From assembly GCA_030634615.1 (NCBI GenBank), contig DAOWAL010000018.1, positions 1 to 13,821 of the forward strand: a DNA stretch of 13,821 nt, read 5' to 3'. Positions within the stretch are counted from its first letter, which is position 1. Every line of letters begins with the position of its first letter. The DNA comes from Candidatus Aenigmatarchaeota archaeon. Lineage in GTDB: Archaea > Aenigmatarchaeota > Aenigmatarchaeia > QMZP01 > QMZT01. Shown here piece by piece: positions 1-6,626 of this stretch. The position numbers were made by a program, and so were the translations under genes. Under the pieces are notes generated by a model. It was not told where the DNA came from. It saw only the letters and a program-made list of their open reading frames with translations, and ran no database searches.

Positions 1-507
1 ATCGAAAATAGATTACCTTTCAGAGACAATGACTTGGTCGATTTTGCACTTACAATACCATTAGAAATGAGATGCAAATCTCGTATATATTTTAAATTTT
101 TGAAAAGAGTTGTACCAGATTTGTCAAAAATAAACACGTCATCAGGTTTTAAAATAAGCAAAGGATTAACTACAAATAATATACTTCACGCTAAAAGATA
201 TGCTAATAAAAAACTGAGAAATGCGTTGAAAATTCTAAGTTTCGGTTTGCTTAACTTTCGAATACGTGGTGACTACCCAGACTATGGTGAATGGTTGAGG
301 GAAAACAGTAGGCTCAGAAAATGGGCAGAGGGAATTTTATTGTCTGAAAAATCATTAAAACATGGATACTTCAACAAAAAAAATGTAAGAAGCATACTAG
401 AATGCCACATGAACAAAAAAAAGGACTACACTGGATTAATTTTTACACTTTTAGCTTTTGAAATTTGGTACAAAATGTTCATGGAAGGAGGGGATATAAA
501 TGGCTAA
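1..507 (+). CDS. asnB: Asparagine synthase family protein, C-terminal part (5' end outside window)
   Basis: The reading frame is open from base 1 to the TAA at 505-507, so 168 residues of the C-terminus are visible and the true start lies upstream; the in-frame TTG at 34 is not a credible start. The sequence RLPFRDNDLVDFALTIP (about residues 4-20) matches the 'PF-D--LV-FA-S-P' block of the asparagine synthetase synthetase domain. The tail, with a 'hGYFNKKNV' segment and 'FEIWYKMF', is also typical of this family. Family knowledge: these enzymes use glutamine-derived ammonia and ATP to amidate a carboxylate. Members in glycan loci often amidate sugar or peptide carboxyls rather than free aspartate, and which applies here cannot be told. 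The ATP-binding and glutaminase regions are outside the window. The end of the gene overlaps the next start by 8 bases, so the two are probably co-transcribed. Confidence 0.8.
   Translation: MENRLPFRDNDLVDFALTIPLEMRCKSRIYFKFLKRVVPDLSKINTSSGFKISKGLTTNNILHAKRYANKKLRNALKILSFGLLNFRIRGDYPDYGEWLRENSRLRKWAEGILLSEKSLKHGYFNKKNVRSILECHMNKKKDYTGLIFTLLAFEIWYKMFMEGGDING
487..493 (+). promoter_or_regulatory. Strong Shine-Dalgarno site of the capA-like gene
   Basis: GGAGGGG lies six bases before the ATG at 500 and inside the end of the preceding coding region. It fixes the start of the CapA-like gene and supports translational coupling with the upstream gene. Confidence 0.75.
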
Positions 508-1630
508 AGTAATTTTATCCGCAGTCGGTGATGTTTTCGTGGGTGGATTATTATCAGAAGATGTAAATAAATATAAAAACACTTTCCTCTCTGAAGATAT
601 ATTAAATATCTTAAAAACTTCCCAGATACGCTTCTGCAATTTGGAATCTCCATTATGTAAAGTTGAACAGGCACCAAATCATAGAAAAACACTTCTCCAC
701 GCAAAAGAAGAGTCAATAGAATTTATTAAGAAAGCAGGATTCAATGTTGTATCTCTAGCCAATAATCATATGATGGATTTCGGGGGAAAATCTCTAGAAA
801 AAACTATCAAAATACTCGATGATAACAAAATAAAACATGTAGGCGCAGGTAAAACTCTGAGTGAAGCTAGAAAACCCGCAGTGATAATATCGGACGATAT
901 GAAAATAGCATTTTTAGCATATTCGTGGGCAATTCCTCAAGTAAAAGAGGGGGCAATAGCCGCCACAACTAGATCACCCGGAGTGGCACCTTATAATCTA
1001 GAAATTATAAAAGAAGATGTAATAAAAGCAAAGAAGATAGTAGATTTTGTTATTGTTTCTATACACTGGCAAGAAGAATTTTCCCACTACCCTCCCCCTG
1101 AAACAATTGCCGATGCTCATAAGATAACAGAATCAGGTGCCGATATTATTTTAGGTCACCATCCACATGTTCTACAGGGATATGAAGAATACAACAACAA
1201 TTTGATATTTTATAGTCTCTCGAATTTTATTTTCTCACCATGGTATGCCACAAATCAGGGAAAATCTATAAATTATGAAAGAGAAGGTAGATTAAGGCAA
1301 TGGTATAAAGAACGGAGAGAGGGTGCAATAATTAAATTCAGTTTTAATGTGAAGGGAATCGATTATGATATATTTCCAACATACCAAGAAACCAAAACAC
1401 ATAGGGTCATCGTCCTAAAAAATAAGGATGCTGATAAAATAATGAAAAATATTGAAAAATGGTCTTCTGAATATACAAAAGATAGCTATATTGATAATTA
1501 CGATAAATTTGTCCGTAGAGAAAACAAACTAAAATTTGTGAAAGGTGTTAGAAACGAAATAGATACTTACGGTTTCAAAGTGACTATCGGGAAAGCAAAA
1601 GCTAAGATATTAAAGGAGAAAATAGAATGA
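500..1630 (+). CDS. CapA-like metallophosphatase-fold protein (PGA_cap family)
   Basis: This 376-residue protein carries the motif series of the CapA/PgsA family, a calcineurin-like metal-binding fold. The motifs are GD near residues 10-11, NLESP (47-51), NNHMMD (88-93), SIHW (187-190), GHHPHVLQG (219-227) and SLSNF (239-243). In bacteria CapA proteins take part in poly-gamma-glutamate capsule synthesis or export, but the wider family is common in polysaccharide loci where the substrate is unknown. No N-terminal membrane anchor or signal peptide is visible, so it looks soluble and cytoplasmic; many CapA proteins are membrane-anchored. No capB or capC partner lies nearby, which argues against a polyglutamate capsule here. 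The start at 500 follows a strong ribosome site. The stop overlaps the next ATG by four bases (ATGA). A role in glycan modification or assembly is inferred from context. Confidence 0.88.
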   Translation: MAKVILSAVGDVFVGGLLSEDVNKYKNTFLSEDILNILKTSQIRFCNLESPLCKVEQAPNHRKTLLHAKEESIEFIKKAGFNVVSLANNHMMDFGGKSLEKTIKILDDNKIKHVGAGKTLSEARKPAVIISDDMKIAFLAYSWAIPQVKEGAIAATTRSPGVAPYNLEIIKEDVIKAKKIVDFVIVSIHWQEEFSHYPPPETIADAHKITESGADIILGHHPHVLQGYEEYNNNLIFYSLSNFIFSPWYATNQGKSINYEREGRLRQWYKERREGAIIKFSFNVKGIDYDIFPTYQETKTHRVIVLKNKDADKIMKNIEKWSSEYTKDSYIDNYDKFVRRENKLKFVKGVRNEIDTYGFKVTIGKAKAKILKEKIE

Positions 1631-2628
1631 AATATCCAAAAGTATCTGTTATAATAATTAACTATAACAAGAAGGAATATCTTAGGGATTGCATTAATTC
1701 TGTGAAGAAAAATACGAAATACCCAAATTATGATATAACAGTAGTTGATAACTGCTCAAAAGATGGAAGCGTGGAAATGGTTAAAAAGGAATTTCCAAAA
1801 GTCAAAATAATAGAAAATGAAAAAAATTATGCGTTTGGATGGGGTTCCAATATTGCAATAAAACAAACAAAAGGTAAATATGTTACTCTCCTAGACAACG
1901 ACACAATAGTTCAAAAAAAATGGCTTTCAAAAATGGTAGAAACTGCTGAAAAAGATGAAAAAATAGCAATAGCCGCATCTATTGTAGTTCTCAAAAGTCT
2001 TTACGATTATCACAAAAAAGGAAGCAATCTTACAGATGATGAGATTACGAAAATAGTTATGAAAAATTATTTGAAGCGACACTCGTCACTAAAAAGGGTC
2101 GAAGAATTGTCACATGTAGCCATAACAGCTTGCCTTCTAAGGAGAGATATCTTCAATAGAATTGGTTTTTTCAGTGATTATATGTTCCTCTTTTGGGAAG
2201 ATACTGAACTCTGCTGGAGAGCTATACTCGCAGGTTATAAAGTTGTATACGATTTCGATTCTGTGGTGTACCATTACGTAGGAACGACGAGAAAAAAGAA
2301 CAATACATGGTTGTATGAAAGGATCAAGAATAAAATATATACTTACATTGAATTACTTGACTGGAAACATTCCATCAACTACACATCGATAGCATTAATA
2401 AAAAATGTAATCGGTGTTGTAAAGGATCCACGAACTCTGAAAGCACGTTCAAATGCCGTGTATACAACAGTTAAAAGTATCAAAAAAATAATCAAAGATA
2501 GGAATGATTTTAAAGAGAAAAAAGTTATAAATAGCGAAAAATTAATTAAATTGATTGAAAAAACATACAATTTCGAAAAAATAAATGCAGATTATGAGAG
2601 AAGTCTACCAAGAAATATGAAGAATTGA
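1627..2628 (+). CDS. Family 2 glycosyltransferase (WbbL/rhamnosyltransferase-like)
   Basis: This 333-residue GT-A-fold glycosyltransferase has the opening strand VSVIIINYN (6-14), the nucleotide-binding segment VVDNCSKDGS (39-48), the metal-binding DND (90-92) and a FWEDTELCWR block (about 189-198) whose ED pair is the usual catalytic-base region. The layout matches WbbL-like GT2 enzymes, many of which transfer rhamnose or other deoxysugars from dTDP donors. That fits the dTDP-sugar genes next to it, but the substrate is an inference. It has no membrane segment and probably acts at the inner face of the membrane on a lipid-linked glycan. Its ATG overlaps the stop of the CapA-like gene, and an AAGGAGA ribosome site lies just before it. 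The C-terminal 100 residues are lysine-rich and not recognisable as a separate domain. Confidence 0.9.
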   Translation: MKYPKVSVIIINYNKKEYLRDCINSVKKNTKYPNYDITVVDNCSKDGSVEMVKKEFPKVKIIENEKNYAFGWGSNIAIKQTKGKYVTLLDNDTIVQKKWLSKMVETAEKDEKIAIAASIVVLKSLYDYHKKGSNLTDDEITKIVMKNYLKRHSSLKRVEELSHVAITACLLRRDIFNRIGFFSDYMFLFWEDTELCWRAILAGYKVVYDFDSVVYHYVGTTRKKNNTWLYERIKNKIYTYIELLDWKHSINYTSIALIKNVIGVVKDPRTLKARSNAVYTTVKSIKKIIKDRNDFKEKKVINSEKLIKLIEKTYNFEKINADYERSLPRNMKN

Positions 2629-2633
2629 TAAAA

Positions 2634-3584
2634 ATGAAAGTACTTGTCACAGGCGGGGTCGGATTTATAGGTAGTAATTTTGTTAAACTTATGGTGAATA
2701 AGTACCCAGACTATAAAATTACTGTTCTTGATAAATTGACATACGCCGGGAACAAAGACAACCTAAGAGGGACCATGGATAAAATAAAATTTGTCCAGGG
2801 GGATATCTGTGATAAAAACATTTCAGATAAACTGGTCGAAGACGCTGACATTGTTGTACATTTCGCCGCGGAAACACATGTAGACAGATCCATAATGGAT
2901 GCTGGATCATTTGTACTCACTGACGTCTTTGGAACGTATAGGTTAATGGATGCCGCAAAGAAATTCGGAGTGGAAAAATTTGTTCATATATCAACTGATG
3001 AAGTATATGGACAAATACTAGAAGGTTCCTTCAAAGAAACAGATAAACTTGATCCAAGAAATCCTTATTCAGCAAGTAAAGCGGGTGCAGAACTTTTAGC
3101 TAATTCTTTTAGGGTAACACATGATGTTCCAGTTATCATAACAAGAAGTTCTAACAATTTTGGTCCCTACCAACATCCTGAGAAAATGATACCTAGATTC
3201 ATACTCAATGCTCTTAAAGGTGAAAAACTTCCACTATACGGAAAAGGTGAAAACGTAAGGGACTGGATATATGTCATGGATAACTGCAGAGCAATAGATA
3301 CTGTAATGGAAAGGGGTGAAATAGGTGAAATTTACAATGTAGGTGGGGATAATGAAAAAATGAACATAGATGTCACAAAACTCATACTAAAGTATCTCGG
3401 AAAGGATGAAAGTCTAATAGAATTCGTTAAGGATAGATTAGGCCACGATTTTAGATATTCGTTGGAGAGCAACAAGATTAAACAACTTGGATGGAAACCT
3501 AAAAATAATTTTGAAGATTCATTGAAAAAAACAATTGATTGGTACAAAGAAAATGAATGGTGGTGGAAATCGATCAAATATTAG
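2634..3584 (+). CDS. rfbB: dTDP-glucose 4,6-dehydratase
   Basis: This enzyme converts dTDP-glucose to dTDP-4-keto-6-deoxyglucose using bound NAD, the branch point for rhamnose and most dTDP-deoxysugars. Visible features are the Rossmann motif GGVGFIGS (7-14), the family signature AAETHVDRS (78-86), STDEVYG (120-126, the Thr-Asp-Glu catalytic set) and YSASK (145-149, catalytic Tyr and Lys). NNFGPYQHPEKMIPRF and DRLGHDFRY further on are diagnostic of RfbB/RmlB rather than other epimerases. The ATG at 2634 is chosen over the in-frame TTG at 2625 because it gives the usual MKVLVTGG opening; the protein is 316 residues, on the short side of normal. All 12 arginine codons are AGA or AGG. It follows the GT2 stop by five bases. 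Its last 60 bases are repeated almost exactly at 5119-5178, so this copy may be the product of a recombination. Confidence 0.95.
   Translation: MKVLVTGGVGFIGSNFVKLMVNKYPDYKITVLDKLTYAGNKDNLRGTMDKIKFVQGDICDKNISDKLVEDADIVVHFAAETHVDRSIMDAGSFVLTDVFGTYRLMDAAKKFGVEKFVHISTDEVYGQILEGSFKETDKLDPRNPYSASKAGAELLANSFRVTHDVPVIITRSSNNFGPYQHPEKMIPRFILNALKGEKLPLYGKGENVRDWIYVMDNCRAIDTVMERGEIGEIYNVGGDNEKMNIDVTKLILKYLGKDESLIEFVKDRLGHDFRYSLESNKIKQLGWKPKNNFEDSLKKTIDWYKENEWWWKSIKY
3525..3569 (+). repeat. 45-bp direct repeat, copy 1 (inside the rfbB 3' end)
   Basis: These 45 bases are identical to 5119-5163, and the match stops sharply on both sides (G/T before, T/A after). They encode the C-terminal end of RfbB. The distance between copies is 1594 bp and the span between them contains the inverted methyltransferase. 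Confidence 0.95.
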
Positions 3585-3645
3585 TTTATATATCGACTGT
3601 GAAATGAAAATGTCTAAAGTAATATATGATATTTCAAGTGTTTAA
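3585..3645 (+). other. TATA-like box followed by a 13-codon ORF, possibly a gene remnant
   Basis: Directly after the rfbB stop there is TTTATATAT (3585-3593). Eleven bases later an ATG at 3604 opens a 13-codon frame (MKMSKVIYDISSV, stop 3643-3645). In this locus that looks like the first codons of a gene whose body has been lost, perhaps when the neighbouring inverted gene arrived. It could equally be chance in AT-rich DNA; the peptide is too short to identify. The remaining bases to 3685 hold nothing I recognise. Confidence 0.25.
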
Positions 3646-3685
3646 GATTTTTGTGGATATGATTCATCTCATTATTCATCGGATA

Positions 3686-4873
3686 TTATAAGGAGAAAAA
3701 AGCTTCAAAATAGCCGGTTTGAATCTTACGGGTCCGCCGAAAAACTTCTTTCCAGTGAGGAGGAATAATATAATCTTTTTCTTCGAGTGTAATGTCCTCG
3801 TATGGAAGGTGGACTTTTTTATAACACGTAAAATAAAATCGCTTTGCGAGCCTATCAACAGTTTTAAAGTAGAACTCAATTTGCTCAGGTCTCATTTCAT
3901 GTAGGCAATCGATAGCTATGAATAAATCAACCGTTTTATCAGGAAGTTTTTTTAATTGGTTCGGCGTTAAAAAAATGATTTGTGAATTGTAAAATTCGTT
4001 CTTTACGTCAGAAAAATTATCAAAATCTCTGAACGTGAATATTTTTTTGTCAGGGAAAACCTCGGATAAATAGCGTTGAGAGATGTATAAAGCAGGCGGA
4101 ATATCAGCTATGATATAGCGAATGTGAGAATTGAGACGTAATATGACATAAGCCGTTCTGCCATACCCTGCTCCTAATTCAAGTATAGTTTTTATGTCTT
4201 GAAAATCGTCGACACCGCTAGATATTGACTTGAACTCCAGTGCAGAATTTGCCAAATCTTGTGATATCCATTTTCCATTTAGCTTAACTGCTGGAGGATT
4301 GCCAATCAAAGGTTCCTCCAACCGATCCAGAATATCTTTGTCTACTTGTTGCTGTACATATTTCCAAATCATAAAGGTCACGAAATTATAAAACTTTGAT
4401 TGCTTCGGCGTAAAAAACGGGTGCCGTTTACATGATTTCGATTTTTCTTCTGCCAGTATCACAGTACTTGGGGATAGGTTTTTTTTGAGGAATTTTACCT
4501 GAGGATGATTTTTATCCAACAAAGTGGTGAAATAGTTCAAAGCTATGGTTTGTTTGAAATTTTCAAAACCCGTTTCAACTAACTGAGCAGTATTCTTCCT
4601 GTTCAACATTATCCAGTAATTGGAAGGCATGTCCTCTTGCTGACTATTTTCATATGAGAGCATCATTTTTTTTAATACTGGATCCACACGGGAAGTGTTA
4701 AGATAACCCTTCAAATCCCTTTCTGCCAAAGCAATGATTCGTTTGTGCCATCTTTTTACCAGATTAGAATACATTTTTGGTGGGAGAATTGATTTCGCAA
4801 TAGTTCTCACAACACGCATGGTAATTTTTTCCAATTTTCCTAAGAAGACAATTCTATGCTTGTAGTTGTGCAT
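3686..4873 (-). CDS. Putative sugar O-methyltransferase (NanM-like family)
   Basis: This 395-residue protein shows the hallmarks of the 'putative sugar O-methyltransferase' family found in glycan clusters: EPLIGNPPAV (187-196), WISQDLANS (202-210), the SAM-binding motif LELGAGYGRT (231-240) and DIPPALYISQRY (257-268), then a CLHEM motif near 323-327. The expected reaction is methyl transfer from SAM to a sugar hydroxyl. No membrane segment is seen. The ATG at 4873 is used; the ATG 18 codons further in (MRVVRTIAK) is an alternative, since only a close-spaced GGTGA precedes 4873. The gene is oddly placed: it is inverted relative to its neighbours, flanked by AT-rich DNA and enclosed by the duplicated rfbB end. 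By hand count 12 of its 21 arginine codons are CGN, against 0 of 12 in rfbB and 1 of 8 in the following methyltransferase. That points to recent acquisition from a source with different codon use. Confidence 0.85.
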   Translation of the reverse strand: MHNYKHRIVFLGKLEKITMRVVRTIAKSILPPKMYSNLVKRWHKRIIALAERDLKGYLNTSRVDPVLKKMMLSYENSQQEDMPSNYWIMLNRKNTAQLVETGFENFKQTIALNYFTTLLDKNHPQVKFLKKNLSPSTVILAEEKSKSCKRHPFFTPKQSKFYNFVTFMIWKYVQQQVDKDILDRLEEPLIGNPPAVKLNGKWISQDLANSALEFKSISSGVDDFQDIKTILELGAGYGRTAYVILRLNSHIRYIIADIPPALYISQRYLSEVFPDKKIFTFRDFDNFSDVKNEFYNSQIIFLTPNQLKKLPDKTVDLFIAIDCLHEMRPEQIEFYFKTVDRLAKRFYFTCYKKVHLPYEDITLEEKDYIIPPHWKEVFRRTRKIQTGYFEAFFSL

Positions 4874-5118
4874 TTTTCACCATTAAACAATATAAAATGT
4901 CATTGATATAGTTCCATTCTATCCAACTGATAACATCTTTTTATTTAATATATCTATTAGCTTTTATATAGACTCATTAATTAATTGTAAGTTTTATTAT
5001 ATCTCCGAACATACTCAACAAGATAAATTCCTAGTCTTATCTTCTTATACCATCTTTAGCGACTAACTTACTATAAAATTTATAAAATTTATAAAATTAA
5101 TTTATAATTAATTAACAT
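4874..5118. other. AT-rich non-coding stretch with a short tandem repeat and a possible promoter
   Basis: About 245 bases without a credible gene. Near the methyltransferase start the minus strand reads ATTTTATATT (4898-4889), a possible TATA-like box about 20 bases before that ATG. At 5073-5099 the 9-mer ATAAAATTT occurs almost three times in tandem (third copy ends ATTA). The rest is AT-rich with scattered stops. It has the look of filler at a recombination site rather than a regulatory region. Confidence 0.5.
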
Positions 5119-5178
5119 AAAAAAACAATTGATTGGTACAAAGAAAATGAATGGTGGTGGAAAAGTATAAAATATTGA
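5119..5178 (+). pseudogene. Remnant of the 3' end of a second rfbB gene
   Basis: The frame starting at AAA 5119 encodes KKTIDWYKENEWWWKSIKY and then TGA, exactly the last 19 residues of the intact RfbB. The first 45 bases are identical to 3525-3569. The last 15 differ at six positions, all silent or in the stop codon: Ser AGT versus TCG, Ile ATA versus ATC, stop TGA versus TAG. Upstream in this frame there is a TAA at 5113-5115 and no further similarity. The fragment therefore comes from a homologous but non-identical rfbB allele, cut off at 5119. It ends 16 bases before the next methyltransferase gene, suggesting that gene once followed a full rfbB directly. Confidence 0.9.
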
Positions 5179-5194
5179 TTCTAAATGTGATAAT

Positions 5195-5836
5195 ATGAAA
5201 TCCAAAGAAAACGTTAAAAAAATGTATAAAGAGATTTATAGAGAAAGGGGAACTGGTACACAAACTGATAAAAGTGGTCAAAAAATATTCGAAATTGCAA
5301 GTAATCTCATTGAATCGGGTAAATGTAAATCAGTGATCGATTTTGGATGTGGAAGTTGTTCTGTTATACGAAGATTACACAAGAAATACAATGTCGAAGT
5401 TAAAGGATTTGATATTGTAAAACATAAAGATGCATTTAATACGACAATACATGATCTTGATGAAATACCTTATCCGATAAAAAATAAATCATATGATATG
5501 GTCCTTTCAATAGGTGTTTTACATGCACTTTATTTTCCTCAGGGTTTTATCAAGGAATGTTACAGGATATTAAAACCTGAGGGTACCTTGCTACTAAACG
5601 TTGTAAATTCTGTTCCTTTCAAAAGTAGGATTAAATATCTTTTTGGAAAACTTGATAACCTTTTTTACTATACCTTCCACATTTCTTTCTTTGACAAAAA
5701 CAGGCTGGAAAATTATCTACATGAAGCAGGTTTTAAGGATATAAAATTTCACAGAGTTGGAAATTTTTCTTCTAAGATGAAATTCCTTCCATCTTCATGG
5801 TTTTCGCTTCTTTTCGTTACGGCAAAAAAGAAATAG
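5195..5836 (+). CDS. Class I SAM-dependent methyltransferase
   Basis: This 213-residue protein has the class I SAM fold: motif I VIDFGCGS (47-54), the acidic strand end GFDIV (71-75), YDMVLSIGVLHAL (100-112) and RILKPEGTLLLNV (124-136). It belongs to the broad Methyltransf_11/25 (UbiE-like) group, common in sugar loci. The acceptor cannot be inferred beyond 'probably a sugar or glycan lipid'. Codon use is native-like: seven of eight arginines are AGA/AGG. The ATG at 5195 is preceded by GTGAT, a weak ribosome site. It lies just after the rfbB remnant and 42 bases before rfbA, so the ancestral order was probably rfbB, this gene, rfbA. Confidence 0.85.
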   Translation: MKSKENVKKMYKEIYRERGTGTQTDKSGQKIFEIASNLIESGKCKSVIDFGCGSCSVIRRLHKKYNVEVKGFDIVKHKDAFNTTIHDLDEIPYPIKNKSYDMVLSIGVLHALYFPQGFIKECYRILKPEGTLLLNVVNSVPFKSRIKYLFGKLDNLFYYTFHISFFDKNRLENYLHEAGFKDIKFHRVGNFSSKMKFLPSSWFSLLFVTAKKK

Positions 5837-5850
5837 AGCGCTGTATAGAC

Positions 5851-5858
5851 TTATAAAA
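5851..5858 (+). promoter_or_regulatory. Archaeal-type TATA box for rfbA (leaderless start)
   Basis: TTATAAAA is centred about 24-25 bases before the rfbA ATG at 5879. No Shine-Dalgarno site lies between them (CTATAATTAATTGTT). An archaeal TATA box places the transcription start about 25 bases downstream, here essentially on the A of the ATG, so a leaderless mRNA is inferred. Confidence 0.55.
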
Positions 5859-5878
5859 TGGAACTATAATTAATTGTT

Positions 5879-6601
5879 ATGAAAGGTGTTTTACTGGCAG
5901 GCGGGACAGGGAGCAGACTTTTCCCTTTAACAAAGGTAACGAATAAACATTTGTTACCAGTTTACAATAAACCCATGATATATTATCCTATAAAAACACT
6001 CGTTGATGCCGACATTAAAGAAATACTTATAATTACAGGACCTGAGCACGCAGGTGATTTTCTTAAGCTTCTTGGAAGTGGCAAAGAGTTTGGAGTAAGA
6101 CTTACATACGAACTTCAGGACGAAGCAGGTGGTATTGCACAGGCACTTTCTCTCGCTGAACCATTTGTAGACAACGACAAATGTATTGTGATTTTAGGTG
6201 ATAATATTTTTGAAGATGACATAAAGAAATTCGTGAAAGCTTTTGAAAAACAGGAAAATGGAGCGAGAATATTTCTTAAGAGGGTAAAAACTCCTGAAAG
6301 ATTTGGTGTGGTTGAAATAAAAAATGGTAAAGTAGTTTACATGGAAGAAAAACCGAAAAATCCGAAAACTAACATCTCAGCCGTGGGTTTGTACATGTAT
6401 GACAACACAGTGTTTGAAAAGGTAAAAAGGCTGAAACCTTCGGGAAGAGGTGAACTTGAGATAAATGATGTTAACCTATCATATATGAAAGAAGGTAACC
6501 TGAAATACAATTTTTTGAGGGGTTTCTGGACAGATGCAGGTACATTTCCTTCTTTATTCAAAGCATCGCAACTCGTGAAAAAGAAAGAAAATCGCAATTA
6601 A
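5879..6601 (+). CDS. rfbA: Glucose-1-phosphate thymidylyltransferase, short form
   Basis: This enzyme makes dTDP-glucose from dTTP and glucose-1-phosphate, the step before RfbB. Visible features are the nucleotide-binding LAGGTGSRLFP (6-16), the KHLLPVYNKPMIYYP block (23-37), EAGGIAQAL (82-90), the metal-binding LGDN (106-109) and EEKP (156-159). GFWTDAGTF near the C-terminus is also typical. At 240 residues it lacks the C-terminal helical extension of the roughly 290-residue RmlA enzymes and matches the shorter SpsI-like class. Eight of nine arginine codons are AGA/AGG. It seems to start its own transcript, judged by the TATA box just upstream, and probably heads the run to 9540. Its separation from rfbB by a methyltransferase and the inserted block is unusual for an otherwise adjacent pair. 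Confidence 0.93.
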   Translation: MKGVLLAGGTGSRLFPLTKVTNKHLLPVYNKPMIYYPIKTLVDADIKEILIITGPEHAGDFLKLLGSGKEFGVRLTYELQDEAGGIAQALSLAEPFVDNDKCIVILGDNIFEDDIKKFVKAFEKQENGARIFLKRVKTPERFGVVEIKNGKVVYMEEKPKNPKTNISAVGLYMYDNTVFEKVKRLKPSGRGELEINDVNLSYMKEGNLKYNFLRGFWTDAGTFPSLFKASQLVKKKENRN

Positions 6602-6626
6602 TCATATTAAATGAGGTGTGCCCCCA

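Noticed and set aside
5020..5043. AAGATAA and TTATCTT form a 7-bp inverted repeat with a 10-base loop, considered as a terminator.
   Set aside because: The stem has only one G-C pair, no T-tract follows, and no gene ends nearby on either strand.
3525..5178. Considered an insertion sequence or composite transposon bounded by the 45-bp repeats.
   Set aside because: The repeats are coding rfbB sequence, no transposase or terminal inverted repeat is present, and the only enclosed gene is a methyltransferase. Homologous recombination fits better.
4907..5868. The 12-mer AATGGAACTATA at 5857-5868 (plus) recurs inverted at 4918-4907, suggesting a shared promoter element or inverted repeat.
   Set aside because: About ten 12-base matches are expected by chance between positions in a window of this length, more in AT-rich DNA. 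The match does not extend.
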